A stretch of DNA of 33,798 nt from Candidatus Zhuqueibacterota bacterium (GCA_016929295.1 JAFGJB010000269.1:1-33798), one strand, 5' to 3'. Counted from the first letter of the stretch, positions 23,497-32,126 are shown. Made by a program: numbers and translations. The notes: generated from the sequence alone by a model not told the origin.

Positions 23497-25083
23497 ATGA
23501 ATAGGATCGCTGTTGTCATCGTTTTCTGCTGCTGCAGTCTGTTGCTTTTTCAATGCGGCAAAAAAGGTACGGAACCCGGATCAGAACGGGAATGGACCAT
23601 CATGGGCTACTTTGACGGCAATAACAATCTGGATGTGAGCCAGGCGGGCACCAGTTACATCATCGAAGATGTCCAAGAGATGGAAAAAGTCGGCTCGACG
23701 GATGCAGTGACGGCCGTCGTCATGGTCAGCTCATTGAAGACCGGCGGCAACTCGAACTATTATCTTGTCGGAAAACATCCGGACGAGTTGCCGGACAAAA
23801 TCAGCTCCACCAAGCTGAAAGATCTGGGGACAAAAGATATGTCAGATCCCCAATGTTTGAAAGATTTTATCACCTGGGCGTCGACAACCTATCCCGCCAA
23901 ACGCTATGCCCTCATTATCAATGATCATGGCGGCGGGTGGCGCGGCGTATGCGAGGATGAACAGAATGGCGCGGGCGCCCTCATGTCGATGCCAAATGTT
24001 CGTCAGGCGCTGGCAGGCGGTCTGCATTTCGATGTCATCATCTTTCATGCCTGTCTCATGAGCATGGTGGAAGTGGCGTATGAACTCCAGGATGTCGCTG
24101 ATTATATGGTCGCGTGCGAGTTCACCATGCCGATGTTGAGCATTCTGGGAGCCGACGCGTGGATGGCAGAGTTGATTCAGAATCCACAGATGGCTAACCT
24201 CGATCTGGCGACAAAGGTGGCACAAGCCGTCTATAATAAAGGCAATGAGGCGCAGAAAATCACCCACATGGCCGTCACCGACTTGAGTAAAATCGGCACC
24301 CTCGGGGCAAAAGTGTCAGATCTCGGCAATCGCCTCATCACCGAAACCCGCGGTCATTGGGACGAGGTGGGTCATGCGTGGGGCATGACGCACTATACAG
24401 ATCATGACGATCCGGCTTTTGTCGATTTGCGCGAATTTGTAAAAAAGATTCAGCAGGAAGAGCACTTGAAAGAGATCAATCTCATCAACAATGTGGCGAA
24501 CGAAGTCATCTCGGCTGTCAACGCCGCTGTTCCTTTCACAAAGACGAACGCTCCTGGTTTGTCCCGAGGTGGATTGACAATTCACTTCCCTTACACCGCG
24601 CAACAATTTGACTCGACAAATTATGTAAAGCTGAGATTCAAAGAGACAAATTGGTATAATTTTGTGTCAACTTTTCTCAAGAGCATACAGCAGGCGACGG
24701 CCAGCACCGTTGTATCAGGACGAGTGACATGGCCGAACCACACGCTGAGCAATCGTTGTATCGCCATGCTCGATTCGTCGCATACCGATGATATTGTGGC
24801 GCTCAGCAATGTGAGCGTCAATCCGGCGGACGGCAGTTTTCGGTTCAATTTGAACCTGCAGAAAGCTGTTGAGGTGTATGTCGAAGGATACGATGATGCG
24901 AACGGCAACGGGAATTGGGATGCTGGTGATGGTATCGGCTGGTGGGACATTGATGGAGATGGCAACTGGGATGATATGTTTTTGCTCAAGCCGGGTGACC
25001 AGATCACCAATGCCCAGGTCGTGCTCAACACCACTCAGGGAGCGGTAAATCTGGCAAAAAAGCGGATGCGAAATCCACAGTAA
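23497..25083 (+). CDS. C11 (clostripain-family) cysteine protease, lipoprotein, with Asp/Asn/Gly-rich calcium-binding-like segment
   Basis: The 528-residue protein has a lipoprotein-type signal: a hydrophobic segment to LLLFQC, with the lipid-accepting Cys20 followed by GKK. The protease domain starts with WTIMGYFDGNNNLD. The catalytic dyad is His144 (INDHGGGW) and Cys186 (FHACLMSM), both in the clostripain family context. GLTIHFPYTAQQFD marks the end of the domain near residue 370. From about residue 405 a beta-rich region follows, then DANGNGNWDAGDGIGWWDIDGDGNWDD is visible as an Asp/Asn/Gly repeat of EF-hand/dockerin style near residues 468-494 that probably binds calcium. The protein is likely anchored in a membrane and acts on external proteins, preferring Arg by family analogy. 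It has its own promoter and GGAGGAG site and seems to stand alone. Confidence 0.87.
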   Translation: MNRIAVVIVFCCCSLLLFQCGKKGTEPGSEREWTIMGYFDGNNNLDVSQAGTSYIIEDVQEMEKVGSTDAVTAVVMVSSLKTGGNSNYYLVGKHPDELPDKISSTKLKDLGTKDMSDPQCLKDFITWASTTYPAKRYALIINDHGGGWRGVCEDEQNGAGALMSMPNVRQALAGGLHFDVIIFHACLMSMVEVAYELQDVADYMVACEFTMPMLSILGADAWMAELIQNPQMANLDLATKVAQAVYNKGNEAQKITHMAVTDLSKIGTLGAKVSDLGNRLITETRGHWDEVGHAWGMTHYTDHDDPAFVDLREFVKKIQQEEHLKEINLINNVANEVISAVNAAVPFTKTNAPGLSRGGLTIHFPYTAQQFDSTNYVKLRFKETNWYNFVSTFLKSIQQATASTVVSGRVTWPNHTLSNRCIAMLDSSHTDDIVALSNVSVNPADGSFRFNLNLQKAVEVYVEGYDDANGNGNWDAGDGIGWWDIDGDGNWDDMFLLKPGDQITNAQVVLNTTQGAVNLAKKRMRNPQ

Positions 25084-25118
25084 TCCGAACAACTCACAAC
25101 TGCAAAAGCTGATATTCT

Positions 25119-25158
25119 GCCCTGACACTTGTCCGCTTTGTCGGACAAGTGTCGGGGC
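25119..25158. repeat. Long hairpin between the protease gene and queD
   Basis: The 17-base arm 25119-25135 (GCCCTGACACTTGTCCG) pairs with 25142-25158 around a 6-base loop with a single G-T wobble. No T-run follows, so it is not a standard intrinsic terminator on either strand. It could stop transcription by another route, protect the upstream mRNA's 3' end, or be a mobile-repeat remnant. Confidence 0.8.
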
Positions 25159-25236
25159 TGCAGAGCAGTTTCTGAGGCGAGTTCACACATCCCCGGACAT
25201 CCGTCACGGGATGATGATTTAAATCAGGATGATGCG

Positions 25237-25596
25237 ATGTACAAGCTAAAGGTCGTGTCAAAATTTTCCGCCGCACATCGTTTGATCGATTACCCCGGCG
25301 CGTGCGAGCGCATACATGGCCATAACTGGACGGTGAAAGTGACGGTCAGCGCTCAGGATGTTGATGACAGCGGCATGGTGATGGATCTGGTGCAACTGAA
25401 AAAGCATATTGATGATTGCGTTGCACAATTTGATCATCGCGTGATCAACGATGTGCCGCCGTTTGATCAGCTCAATCCCACCAGTGAAAATCTGGCAAAA
25501 TATTTGTACGATTATGTCGCCGCACGCGTCGATGTGCATGTGCGATCGGTGCGGGTGGCTGAAGTTGAGGACTATGCGGTCGTCTATCAGCCTTGA
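25237..25596 (+). CDS. queD: 6-carboxytetrahydropterin synthase (QueD/PTPS family)
   Basis: This 119-residue enzyme converts dihydroneopterin triphosphate to 6-carboxytetrahydropterin on the queuosine precursor path. Zinc ligands His14 (SAAHRL), His27 and His29 (RIHGHNW) and the catalytic Cys23 four residues before His27 are present. FDHRVIN supplies the Asp-His pair and PTSENLAKYLYDYV the C-terminal pterin-binding Glu region. The small QueD form is the likely identity; a pyruvoyltetrahydropterin synthase role cannot be excluded. The frame is open back to 25129, but AGGA and the homology point to the ATG at 25237. The other queuosine genes (queC, queE) are not here. Confidence 0.9.
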   Translation: MYKLKVVSKFSAAHRLIDYPGACERIHGHNWTVKVTVSAQDVDDSGMVMDLVQLKKHIDDCVAQFDHRVINDVPPFDQLNPTSENLAKYLYDYVAARVDVHVRSVRVAEVEDYAVVYQP

Positions 25597-25605
25597 CAAA
25601 TTTTC

Positions 25606-25635
25606 TTGATTGTTGATAAAAAAAATAGCTATATT
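25606..25635 (+). promoter_or_regulatory. Promoter of the aromatic amino acid operon
   Basis: TTGATT (25606-25611) and TATATT (25630-25635) are separated by 18 bases. The -10 matches five of six consensus bases. A perfect TTGACA at 25593-25598 overlaps the queD stop, but the sequence 17-18 bases later (ATAAAA) fits less well. Either would give a leader of about 160-190 bases before the first gene. Confidence 0.6.
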
Positions 25636-25661
25636 TTAACATCATCTTTTACGAACGGTTC

Positions 25662-25739
25662 ATGCATATATGTTTTGCTGTTATCACAATTTTTATTTTT
25701 ATGCCAATTATAACGGGAGGAGTTAGCAGTATCAGATGA
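25662..25739 (+). other. Possible 25-residue leader peptide of the aro operon
   Basis: The frame opens at ATG 25662 and ends with TGA at 25737-25739. It holds three Phe codons (all TTT) at positions 5, 11 and 13 within a hydrophobic run, reminiscent in principle of phe-type leader peptides. The ribosome binding site (ACGG before the ATG) is poor. It ends inside the TTAGCAGT/ACTGCTAA hairpin (25723-25755) that precedes the terminator. Confidence 0.35.
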
Positions 25740-25759
25740 TAAAGTGAACTGCTAAATCC

Positions 25760-25792
25760 GCCCACTGCGTTGTCAGAGTGGGCTTTTTTTTT
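25760..25792 (+). terminator. Intrinsic terminator or attenuator before the chorismate mutase gene
   Basis: GCCCACT (25760-25766) pairs with AGTGGGC (25777-25783) across a 10-base loop, followed by nine T. It ends 15 bases before the chorismate mutase ATG and lies downstream of the likely promoter, so it must be read through for expression. This favours an attenuator over a simple queD terminator. Confidence 0.9.
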
Positions 25793-25807
25793 GTCTACGA
25801 GGCTAGG

Positions 25808-26086
25808 ATGAAACTGTCTGAATATCGTCAAGCCATCGATGACATTGATGATCAATTGTTGGATCTGTTAAATCAGCGCGCCAGGCTGGCGATTAAAATT
25901 GGCCAGGAAAAGTTTGATCATCGAATTGCGGTGGCGGCGTCGGGTCGAGAGGATGAGATCTATAAACGGCTGTGCGAAAAAAACAGAGGTCCGCTGCGCG
26001 AGCAGCATGTTCGCGAAGTCTTTGCTGCCATCATGTCGACGTCAAAAAATTTACAGCATTTGTATCAGTCATTTCAGGATGTATAA
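25808..26086 (+). CDS. aroQ: Chorismate mutase (AroQ type, free-standing)
   Basis: The 92-residue helical enzyme converts chorismate to prephenate. The AroQ pattern is visible: LSEYRQAIDDIDDQLLDLLNQRARLAIKIGQEK, in which Arg, the ID-x-ID/DQ-LL pair, the second Arg and the Lys mark the first helix. RIAVAASGREDEIYKRLCEKN follows with the active-site Arg. It is a stand-alone domain rather than fused to DAHP synthase or prephenate dehydrogenase. The frame is open to 25778, but GAGG (25799-25802) and homology select the ATG at 25808. It lies first in the aro operon, next to DAHP synthase. Confidence 0.88.
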   Translation: MKLSEYRQAIDDIDDQLLDLLNQRARLAIKIGQEKFDHRIAVAASGREDEIYKRLCEKNRGPLREQHVREVFAAIMSTSKNLQHLYQSFQDV

Positions 26087-26133
26087 ACGTCCGGCGCTCC
26101 ATGTATTCACTCTTTGCAAAGTGAGGTGTTATT

Positions 26134-27150
26134 GTGGTAATTGTCATGCGTGAAAATGCTACTGATCAGCAGATCAACGACGTAGCGGAAAAGTTACATG
26201 AATATGGCTTGGATGTCCACAAGGTCGTCGGCACGCAACGCACCATTCTCGGCGCGATCGGCGATGTCGGTAATGTCGATCACCGTGCATTCAAGATTAT
26301 GGATGGCGTCTTCGAGGTTCATCGAATTTCAGAACCGTACAAACTGGCGGGCAGGATATTCCACGCAGATGATACGGTCATTCAGGTCGACAACGCTGTT
26401 TTTGGCGGCAACCAGGTCACTGTTATAGCGGGACCCTGCTCAATCGAAAGTGCGGAGCAACTGTTGACGATTGCCAAGGCTGTCAAAAATGCGGGCGCCA
26501 AAGTGCTGCGCGGCGGGGCTTTCAAGCCTCGCACCTCTCCATACGCTTTCCAGGGGCTCGGCGTGGAAGGACTGAAAATACTCAAGGACGTGTCAAAAGA
26601 GTGCAATATACCGACGATAAGCGAAGTCATGCGCGAGAGCCAGCTGGATATTGTCGCAGAATATGTCGATATTTTGCAGATTGGTGCGCGCAATATGCAG
26701 AATTTTCCTCTGCTCAGCGAAATTGGCAAAACGAGAAAGCCGGTGCTGCTCAAGCGCGGCATGTCGGCTCGTATTGAGGAGCTGCTCATGGCCGCCGAAT
26801 ATATCATGGCCGGCGGCAATTATCAGGTCATTCTGTGCGAACGAGGCATTCGAACATTTGAGAACTATACGCGAAATACACTCGATATTTCGGCCATACC
26901 GGTTGTTAAAAAACTGAGCCATTTGCCGATCGTCGCTGATCCCAGCCATGGCACCGGCCTGCGAAACAAGGTGGCGCCCATGGCGCGCGCCGCCGTGGCC
27001 GCTGGCGCGGACGGACTGCTCATCGAAGTGCACCATGATCCTGATCACGCGCTTTCCGATGGCCCGCAATCACTCCTGCCGTCGCAATTCTCCAGGCTGA
27101 TGGAGGAGGTTCGCATGATCGCATGGGCTATCGGACGAAAAATAGACTGA
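26134..27150 (+). CDS. aroF: 3-deoxy-7-phosphoheptulonate (DAHP) synthase, type I-beta with regulatory N-terminus
   Basis: The enzyme joins PEP and erythrose 4-phosphate, the first committed step of the shikimate pathway. The 338-residue protein closely resembles the Thermotoga enzyme. A ferredoxin-like regulatory domain fills residues 1-66 ([16 protein letters not shown], then [15 protein letters not shown]), followed by the TIM barrel with [10 protein letters not shown] (metal-binding Cys), [55 protein letters not shown] and [13 protein letters not shown]. The regulatory domain should give inhibition by Tyr and/or Phe. It starts at GTG 26134 with GAGG about 8 bases before, and the homologous start MIVVL agrees. 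Chorismate mutase lies 47 bp upstream and may interact with it. Confidence 0.95.
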   Translation: MVIVMRENATDQQINDVAEKLHEYGLDVHKVVGTQRTILGAIGDVGNVDHRAFKIMDGVFEVHRISEPYKLAGRIFHADDTVIQVDNAVFGGNQVTVIAGPCSIESAEQLLTIAKAVKNAGAKVLRGGAFKPRTSPYAFQGLGVEGLKILKDVSKECNIPTISEVMRESQLDIVAEYVDILQIGARNMQNFPLLSEIGKTRKPVLLKRGMSARIEELLMAAEYIMAGGNYQVILCERGIRTFENYTRNTLDISAIPVVKKLSHLPIVADPSHGTGLRNKVAPMARAAVAAGADGLLIEVHHDPDHALSDGPQSLLPSQFSRLMEEVRMIAWAIGRKID

Positions 27151-27160
27151 GAGGAAGAGG

Positions 27161-28270
27161 ATGGCATTCAGCGGTTTCAAGACGGTTGCAGTCGTGGGCA
27201 TGGGGCTCATCGGTGGTTCGTTTGGCCTGGCACTGAAGAAGAAAGGTTTCAAAGGAAAAATCATCGGCGTCGATCGTCCCGGCAATTTGGAAAACGCCGT
27301 GCAGCGCGGCGCTATTGATGAAGGATACAATCGAGAGCAGATCAGAGAAGGATTGCAGGAGGCGGATCTTGTTTTTCTGAGCGCGCCAATTCATATCATT
27401 CTCAAGCAACTGCAGGAAATCGGCGACTATATCAAACCGGGAGCGATCATCACCGATGCCGGCAGTATCAAGCGGCAAATTGTCGCAGCGGCCGATGAAC
27501 ATCTGCCGCAACAGTGCGATTTCATCGGCGGCCATCCAATGGCCGGCTCCGAGTTCAAAGGCGTCGCCGCCGCCGATCATTTTTTATTTGAAAACGCCAC
27601 GTGGGTGCTCACACCCAATCACCCTGTCGCCCAGCCAAAGGTTAAGGCGCTTGTTGAACTGATCGAGATGACTGGCGCCAATGTGCTCATCATGGATCCG
27701 CGGTTGCATGATGAGATTGCGGCAGCTGTGAGCCATCTGCCGCAAATGGCGGCCCTGGCGCTGATGAATCTGGCAGCGGGCAAGAATAAAGAGAGCCAGC
27801 ACTTTTTAAAAATGGCCGCCGGCGGCTTTCGCGACATGACCAGAATCGCTTCGAGCCCCTATGGCATTTGGGAGTCCATCTGTCGCATCAACGCGGACAT
27901 GATCGGTTCCTATATTGGTCATTATATCGACGAACTGAAAAGAGTGCAGGAGCTGATTGATAAGCCGGATGAGCTGGAAAACTATTTTGGCAAAGCGGCG
28001 GCCAGCCGCTTGTCCATACCAATGGATACAAAAGGATTTTTGCGTCCGCAGTATGAAATTTCTGTGACCGCTATCGATCGTCCCGGCGTCATTGCATCGA
28101 TTGCCACAATACTGGCTGAAAACAAGATTAACATTAAAGATATTGAAGTATTGAAAATTCGCGAAAATGAGGGGGGCACTTTCAGGCTGGCATTTTCATC
28201 AGCAGACGATCAGCTCAACGCCATTGATCTCTTACGCGCCGAAGGCTTTGACTGTCGAAAACGAGGATAA
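27161..28270 (+). CDS. tyrA: Prephenate dehydrogenase with C-terminal ACT domain
   Basis: TyrA oxidatively decarboxylates prephenate to 4-hydroxyphenylpyruvate for tyrosine. The 369-residue protein starts with a Rossmann motif VVGMGLIGGSFGLAL and GVDRPG, then has ITDAGSIKRQIV, the substrate/catalytic His in FIGGHPMAGSE and SHLPQMAAL. Residues from about 290 form an ACT domain (ISVTAIDRPGVIASIATIL, NIKDIEVLKI), expected to bind Tyr for feedback inhibition. A GAGGAAGAGG stretch precedes the ATG by one base or a few. It begins 10 bp after the DAHP synthase gene. An arogenate preference cannot be excluded. Confidence 0.95.
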   Translation: MAFSGFKTVAVVGMGLIGGSFGLALKKKGFKGKIIGVDRPGNLENAVQRGAIDEGYNREQIREGLQEADLVFLSAPIHIILKQLQEIGDYIKPGAIITDAGSIKRQIVAAADEHLPQQCDFIGGHPMAGSEFKGVAAADHFLFENATWVLTPNHPVAQPKVKALVELIEMTGANVLIMDPRLHDEIAAAVSHLPQMAALALMNLAAGKNKESQHFLKMAAGGFRDMTRIASSPYGIWESICRINADMIGSYIGHYIDELKRVQELIDKPDELENYFGKAAASRLSIPMDTKGFLRPQYEISVTAIDRPGVIASIATILAENKINIKDIEVLKIRENEGGTFRLAFSSADDQLNAIDLLRAEGFDCRKRG

Positions 28271-28271
28271 C

Positions 28272-29555
28272 ATGGAAGATAAAAAATTGCATCGAGTGAA
28301 CTCGCTACAAGGTGCGGTCGAGGCGCCGGGCGATAAATCGATCTCCCACCGCGCCCTGATTTTGAGCGCAATTTCTGACGGAGTGTGCCGCGTTTCGGGG
28401 CTGTCCGGAGCGCTGGATGTCCAAAGCACGGCAGCGTGCCTGCGAGCGCTCGGCGTCAAGATCAACAAGGCAAAAAACGGCGCGATAGTCCACGGCGTCG
28501 GCATGAACGGTCTGCGCGCCCCGCAAAAAATCCTCGACGCCGGCAATTCCGGCACTACTATTCGTCTGCTCTCCGGCGTGCTGGCCGCACAGAATTTTAC
28601 CGCGACGATAACAGGCGACGAATCATTGAGAAATCGCCCCATGCGTCGAATCATCGAGCCACTCGACTTGATGGGGGCGCGAATTAACAGCGATGATTTC
28701 AAAGCGCCGCTGACCATCACGGGCGGGCCGCTGCGCGCCATCGATTATGCGTCATCAGTGGCCAGCGCGCAAGTCAAATCGTGCATTCTGCTGGCCGGTC
28801 TGTACGCCCGCGGCGTCACTCGCGTCACCGAACCCTATCATTCGCGGGACCATACTGAATTGATGCTGCAAGAGATGGGGGCAAACATCCGGTCTTCGGA
28901 AGCGCTGGCCGCCATCATCGGGCCATGCGAATTGCATGCCCGCGATATTGATATCCCCGGCGATATTTCCGCAGCGGCCTTTTTTCTTGTCGCTGGCGCG
29001 CTGATCCCCAATTCCCAGCTGGTCATGCGCAATGTCGGAGTGAATCTGTTGCGCAGCGGCATTCTGCATACATTGACATCGATGGGCGTCAATTATCAGC
29101 TGAGCGATCAGATCGAGTTGAATAATGAACCCCGCGCCAGCATCACCGTGAAAACATCAGCATGGCACGCGACCACCCTCGGCGGCGCCCTGATCCCGCG
29201 CATCATCGACGAGATTCCCATCCTCGCCATTGCCGCCACACAAGCCGAGGGCGTCACCACCATCAAAGATGCGCGCGAATTGCGGGTCAAGGAATCCGAC
29301 CGCCTGGCCGCGCTGGCCAGCAATCTGAACAAAATGGGCGCCAAGGTTCGCGAAAAAGAAGATGGACTCGTCATCAGCGGCCCGACTGTTCTGAAGGGGG
29401 CTGAACTGGACAGTCACAATGACCATCGCATCGCCATGGCCTTTTCCATCGCCGCGCTCATCGCCGAGGGCGAAACGACCATTCAGAATGCGGAATGCGT
29501 CGATATTTCATTTCCAGGTTTTTATGACATTTTAGAGTCGGTCATTCATGATTAA
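28272..29555 (+). CDS. aroA: 5-enolpyruvylshikimate-3-phosphate synthase
   Basis: AroA transfers the enolpyruvyl group of PEP to shikimate 3-phosphate. The 427-residue protein carries GDKSISHRALILSAI at the N-terminus (Lys22), the PEP/glyphosate loop LDAGNSGTTIRLLSG, RPMRRIIEPL, SAQVKSCILLAGL, LRVKESDRLAA and DHRIAMAFSIAAL near the C-terminus. The GNSGTT form of the PEP loop resembles the Bacillus-type enzyme rather than E. coli's GNAGTA. The frame is open from 28167, but the true start is the ATG at 28272 with GAGG just upstream, right after the tyrA stop. Confidence 0.96.
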   Translation: MEDKKLHRVNSLQGAVEAPGDKSISHRALILSAISDGVCRVSGLSGALDVQSTAACLRALGVKINKAKNGAIVHGVGMNGLRAPQKILDAGNSGTTIRLLSGVLAAQNFTATITGDESLRNRPMRRIIEPLDLMGARINSDDFKAPLTITGGPLRAIDYASSVASAQVKSCILLAGLYARGVTRVTEPYHSRDHTELMLQEMGANIRSSEALAAIIGPCELHARDIDIPGDISAAAFFLVAGALIPNSQLVMRNVGVNLLRSGILHTLTSMGVNYQLSDQIELNNEPRASITVKTSAWHATTLGGALIPRIIDEIPILAIAATQAEGVTTIKDARELRVKESDRLAALASNLNKMGAKVREKEDGLVISGPTVLKGAELDSHNDHRIAMAFSIAALIAEGETTIQNAECVDISFPGFYDILESVIHD

Positions 29556-30429
29556 CGCTTCCACCGCCTTATACGGCGTCATCGGCGATCCAGTCGCGCA
29601 TAGTCTGTCGCCGACCATGCAAAACTGGTTCATCGACCAGTTCCATCTGAACGCTGTTTATGCTGCCTTTCGCGTTAAAAGCGAGAAATTGGGCTCCTGT
29701 ATCGACGGCATGCGCGCCATGGGAATCGGCGGCCTCAATGTCACCGTCCCGCACAAAGAAAAGGTCGTCGCATTTGCTGATGAATGGAGCGATGATGTCA
29801 GACTGATCGGCGCCGCCAACACATTAAAAAATACCGGCGGATTCATCAGTGCGCATGTCACCGATCCATACGGATTTATCGAATCACTCGGTGACAATGA
29901 GCAACGCTTCCGCGGCGCTTCGGTATTCATGTACGGCGCCGGCGGTGCGGCAAAATCGGTCGCGTATGCGCTGGCGAAACTTGGCGTCGATCAGCTGTTG
30001 ATCGTCGATAGTGCCGCAGAAAAGGCGGTCGAGTTGGCCGAGCAGGCGGTGAAATCCTTTGGCATAAAGAACGCGTCAGCGCTGCAAAAGCCGCTCGCGC
30101 CGGTGAAAACGATTCTCACGCACACGCATATCGTCATAAACGCCACCCCCCTCGGGATGCATCCCTGGCACGATAAAACCGTGGTGGAATATCCTGATGT
30201 CATCACCGCTGACCACTATTTCTATGACCTTGTCTACAATCCGGGCAAGACCAGATTCTTGCGCGAAGCGGAGGAGCGGGGAGCGACGATCCAGAATGGA
30301 CTTGATATGCTCATCTTCCAGGGGCTGCAATCCATGCGCCTGTGGACCGAGCAGCCGTTGGCGCTCTCTGCGGCGCGATTAAATGATCTGAGATCCATTA
30401 TGAACAGGCAGCTGGGACTGAATGAATAA
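29548..30429 (+). CDS. aroE: Shikimate dehydrogenase
   Basis: AroE reduces 3-dehydroshikimate to shikimate with NADPH. The 293-residue protein has the substrate motifs GVIGDPVAHSLSPTMQN, GLNVTVPHKEKV (catalytic Lys) and GAANTLKN, then a Rossmann motif FMYGAGGAAKSVAYALA, INATPLGMHP, DLVYNPGKTRFLREAE and NGLDMLIFQG. It overlaps aroA by 8 bases and aroC by 8 bases. Its substrate would come from the missing dehydroquinate dehydratase step. Confidence 0.96.
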   Translation: MINASTALYGVIGDPVAHSLSPTMQNWFIDQFHLNAVYAAFRVKSEKLGSCIDGMRAMGIGGLNVTVPHKEKVVAFADEWSDDVRLIGAANTLKNTGGFISAHVTDPYGFIESLGDNEQRFRGASVFMYGAGGAAKSVAYALAKLGVDQLLIVDSAAEKAVELAEQAVKSFGIKNASALQKPLAPVKTILTHTHIVINATPLGMHPWHDKTVVEYPDVITADHYFYDLVYNPGKTRFLREAEERGATIQNGLDMLIFQGLQSMRLWTEQPLALSAARLNDLRSIMNRQLGLNE

Positions 30430-31612
30430 AATAAGATTTTTAACCGCCGGCGAATCACACGGCCAGGCGCTCACGAGCATCATTGAAGGGATTCCGGCGG
30501 GTCTGCCCTTGAGTGAAGATGATATCGCCGCGCAGCTCGTCCGCCGGCAACGCGGCTATGGCCGTGGCGGTCGCATGAAAATTGAGCACGACCGCGCCCA
30601 AATAATGAGCGGCGTGCGCTATGGCCAAACGCTCGGCAGTCCGATTTCGCTTTTACTTTTCAACCAGGACTGGCCAAACTGGACGCACAAGATGTCCGTC
30701 ACTGCCGTGGACGAGGCGGCGGCAAAGCTGCAGATGCCGCGTCCCGGTCACGCCGATTTTGCCGGCATGGTGAAATATCGAACGGATGATGTGCGCAACA
30801 TTTTAGAGCGCTCCTCTGCTCGCGAGACGGCGATGCGCGTCGCAGCCGGGGCTGTTGCCCGGCGATTGCTGGAAGAATTCAATATCCGCATCTATGGACA
30901 TGTGCTGCGCATCGGTTCCGCGGCAGCCGATTTTTCGGCCGTCGCCTTCACCAGGCAGACGCCCGCGAGCGAGCTGGAACTATTTTTCGCCCGCGCCGAA
31001 GCATCGCCCGTGGTTTGCGCTGATCAGGTCGCCGAAAGGAAAATGATCGCCCTCATTGATCAGGGCAAAGAAAAGGGTGACTCTCTCGGCGGACTGTTCG
31101 AAGTGGTGGCCACGGGATGCCCCGTCGGCCTGGGCAGCCATGTTCATTGGGATCGCAAGCTCGATGCGCAGATCGCCGCTTCCATGATGAGCATCAACGC
31201 GATGAAAGCGGTGGAGATCGGCCTCGGCCGCGATGTCGCAACTCTTTTTGGCAGCCAGGTGCATGACGAGCTTTTCTATGATGAAACGAGAGGCTTTCAT
31301 CGAGTCCGCAATCACGCCGGCGGCATCGAAGGCGGCATGACCAATGGCGAACCCGTCGTCGTGCGCGTCGCCATGAAACCCCTGCCGACCATGCCGACTC
31401 CCCTGCGGTCGGTCAATGTTGCGAGCAAAGAAGCGACCGTCGCTCACTATGAGCGCGCTGATGTGTGCGCTGTCCCGGCAGCTGTCGTCGTGGCCGAGGC
31501 GATGCTGGCGTTCGTTTTGGCGAACGCCCTCGTCGATAAGGTTGGCGGCGACTCGATGAGCGAAATGAAGGCAAATTTCGACAGGTTGGCGAATGCTCCC
31601 CTGGAATGGTAA
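30422..31612 (+). CDS. aroC: Chorismate synthase
   Basis: AroC eliminates phosphate from EPSP to make chorismate and needs reduced FMN. The 396-residue protein has TAGESHGQALTSIIEGIPAG, RRQRGYGRGGRMKIEHDRA, MSGVRYGQTLGSPI, RPGHADFAGMVKY, ERSSARETAMRVAAGAVAR, GLGRDVATLFGSQVHDE and NHAGGIEGGMTNGEP, all in order, and ends with family-like LANALVDKVGGDS. It is full length and of the larger Gram-positive/cyanobacterial style. It overlaps aroE by 8 bases and aroK by 20. Confidence 0.97.
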   Translation: MNKIRFLTAGESHGQALTSIIEGIPAGLPLSEDDIAAQLVRRQRGYGRGGRMKIEHDRAQIMSGVRYGQTLGSPISLLLFNQDWPNWTHKMSVTAVDEAAAKLQMPRPGHADFAGMVKYRTDDVRNILERSSARETAMRVAAGAVARRLLEEFNIRIYGHVLRIGSAAADFSAVAFTRQTPASELELFFARAEASPVVCADQVAERKMIALIDQGKEKGDSLGGLFEVVATGCPVGLGSHVHWDRKLDAQIAASMMSINAMKAVEIGLGRDVATLFGSQVHDELFYDETRGFHRVRNHAGGIEGGMTNGEPVVVRVAMKPLPTMPTPLRSVNVASKEATVAHYERADVCAVPAAVVVAEAMLAFVLANALVDKVGGDSMSEMKANFDRLANAPLEW

Positions 31613-32126
31613 AAATATTTATTTCATCGGTTTTATGGCGTCGGGAAAATCGTCCGTCGGCAAATCCTTTGCCCAATTTTTGGGTTGGCCGTTCTATGAC
31701 ACCGATGAACTCGTCGAAAGAAAAGCCGGCAAGTCGATCAGCCACATTTTTGCCCAGGAGGGCGAAGCGGCGTTTCGCGAACTGGAGTCAGCCGTCATAA
31801 TAGAGCTATCAGAGCTGAAAAATAGCGTCGTCGCTCTTGGCGGCGGCGCCGTCATGCGCGATGAAAACTGGCGCTATCTCAAGCGCTCGGGAGTGACGAT
31901 CAACCTTTCCGCACCCGTCGAGATATTGGCCGAACGGATCGGCAGAAACAGTGCGCGACCGCTTATGGCACAATTGTCGCGAGAGGAGCGCGTGCGCAGA
32001 ATTGAGGAGATGCTCAATGAGCGCCAACGCTATTACGATCGCGCCGATTTTCATTTCGAAAGTTCGGACCGCCCGGTGCCGGAGTTCATCGATCACATTT
32101 TTGAAACCCTGCTGGAAAAACTATGA
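31593..32126 (+). CDS. aroK: Shikimate kinase
   Basis: AroK phosphorylates shikimate at its 3-hydroxyl. The 177-residue P-loop kinase has Walker A GFMASGKSSVG (residues 13-23), FYDTDELVERKAGKSISHIF (shikimate-binding DxD), EAAFRELESAVI, the VVALGGGAVM glycine motif and NSARPLMAQLSREERVRRIE with RxxRY-like lid and ERQRYYDRADF. The ATG at 31593 overlaps aroC by 20 bases; an internal Met at position 15 lies inside the P-loop, so it cannot be the start. It ends with a 4-base overlap on aroB. Confidence 0.95.
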   Translation: MLPWNGKNIYFIGFMASGKSSVGKSFAQFLGWPFYDTDELVERKAGKSISHIFAQEGEAAFRELESAVIIELSELKNSVVALGGGAVMRDENWRYLKRSGVTINLSAPVEILAERIGRNSARPLMAQLSREERVRRIEEMLNERQRYYDRADFHFESSDRPVPEFIDHIFETLLEKL

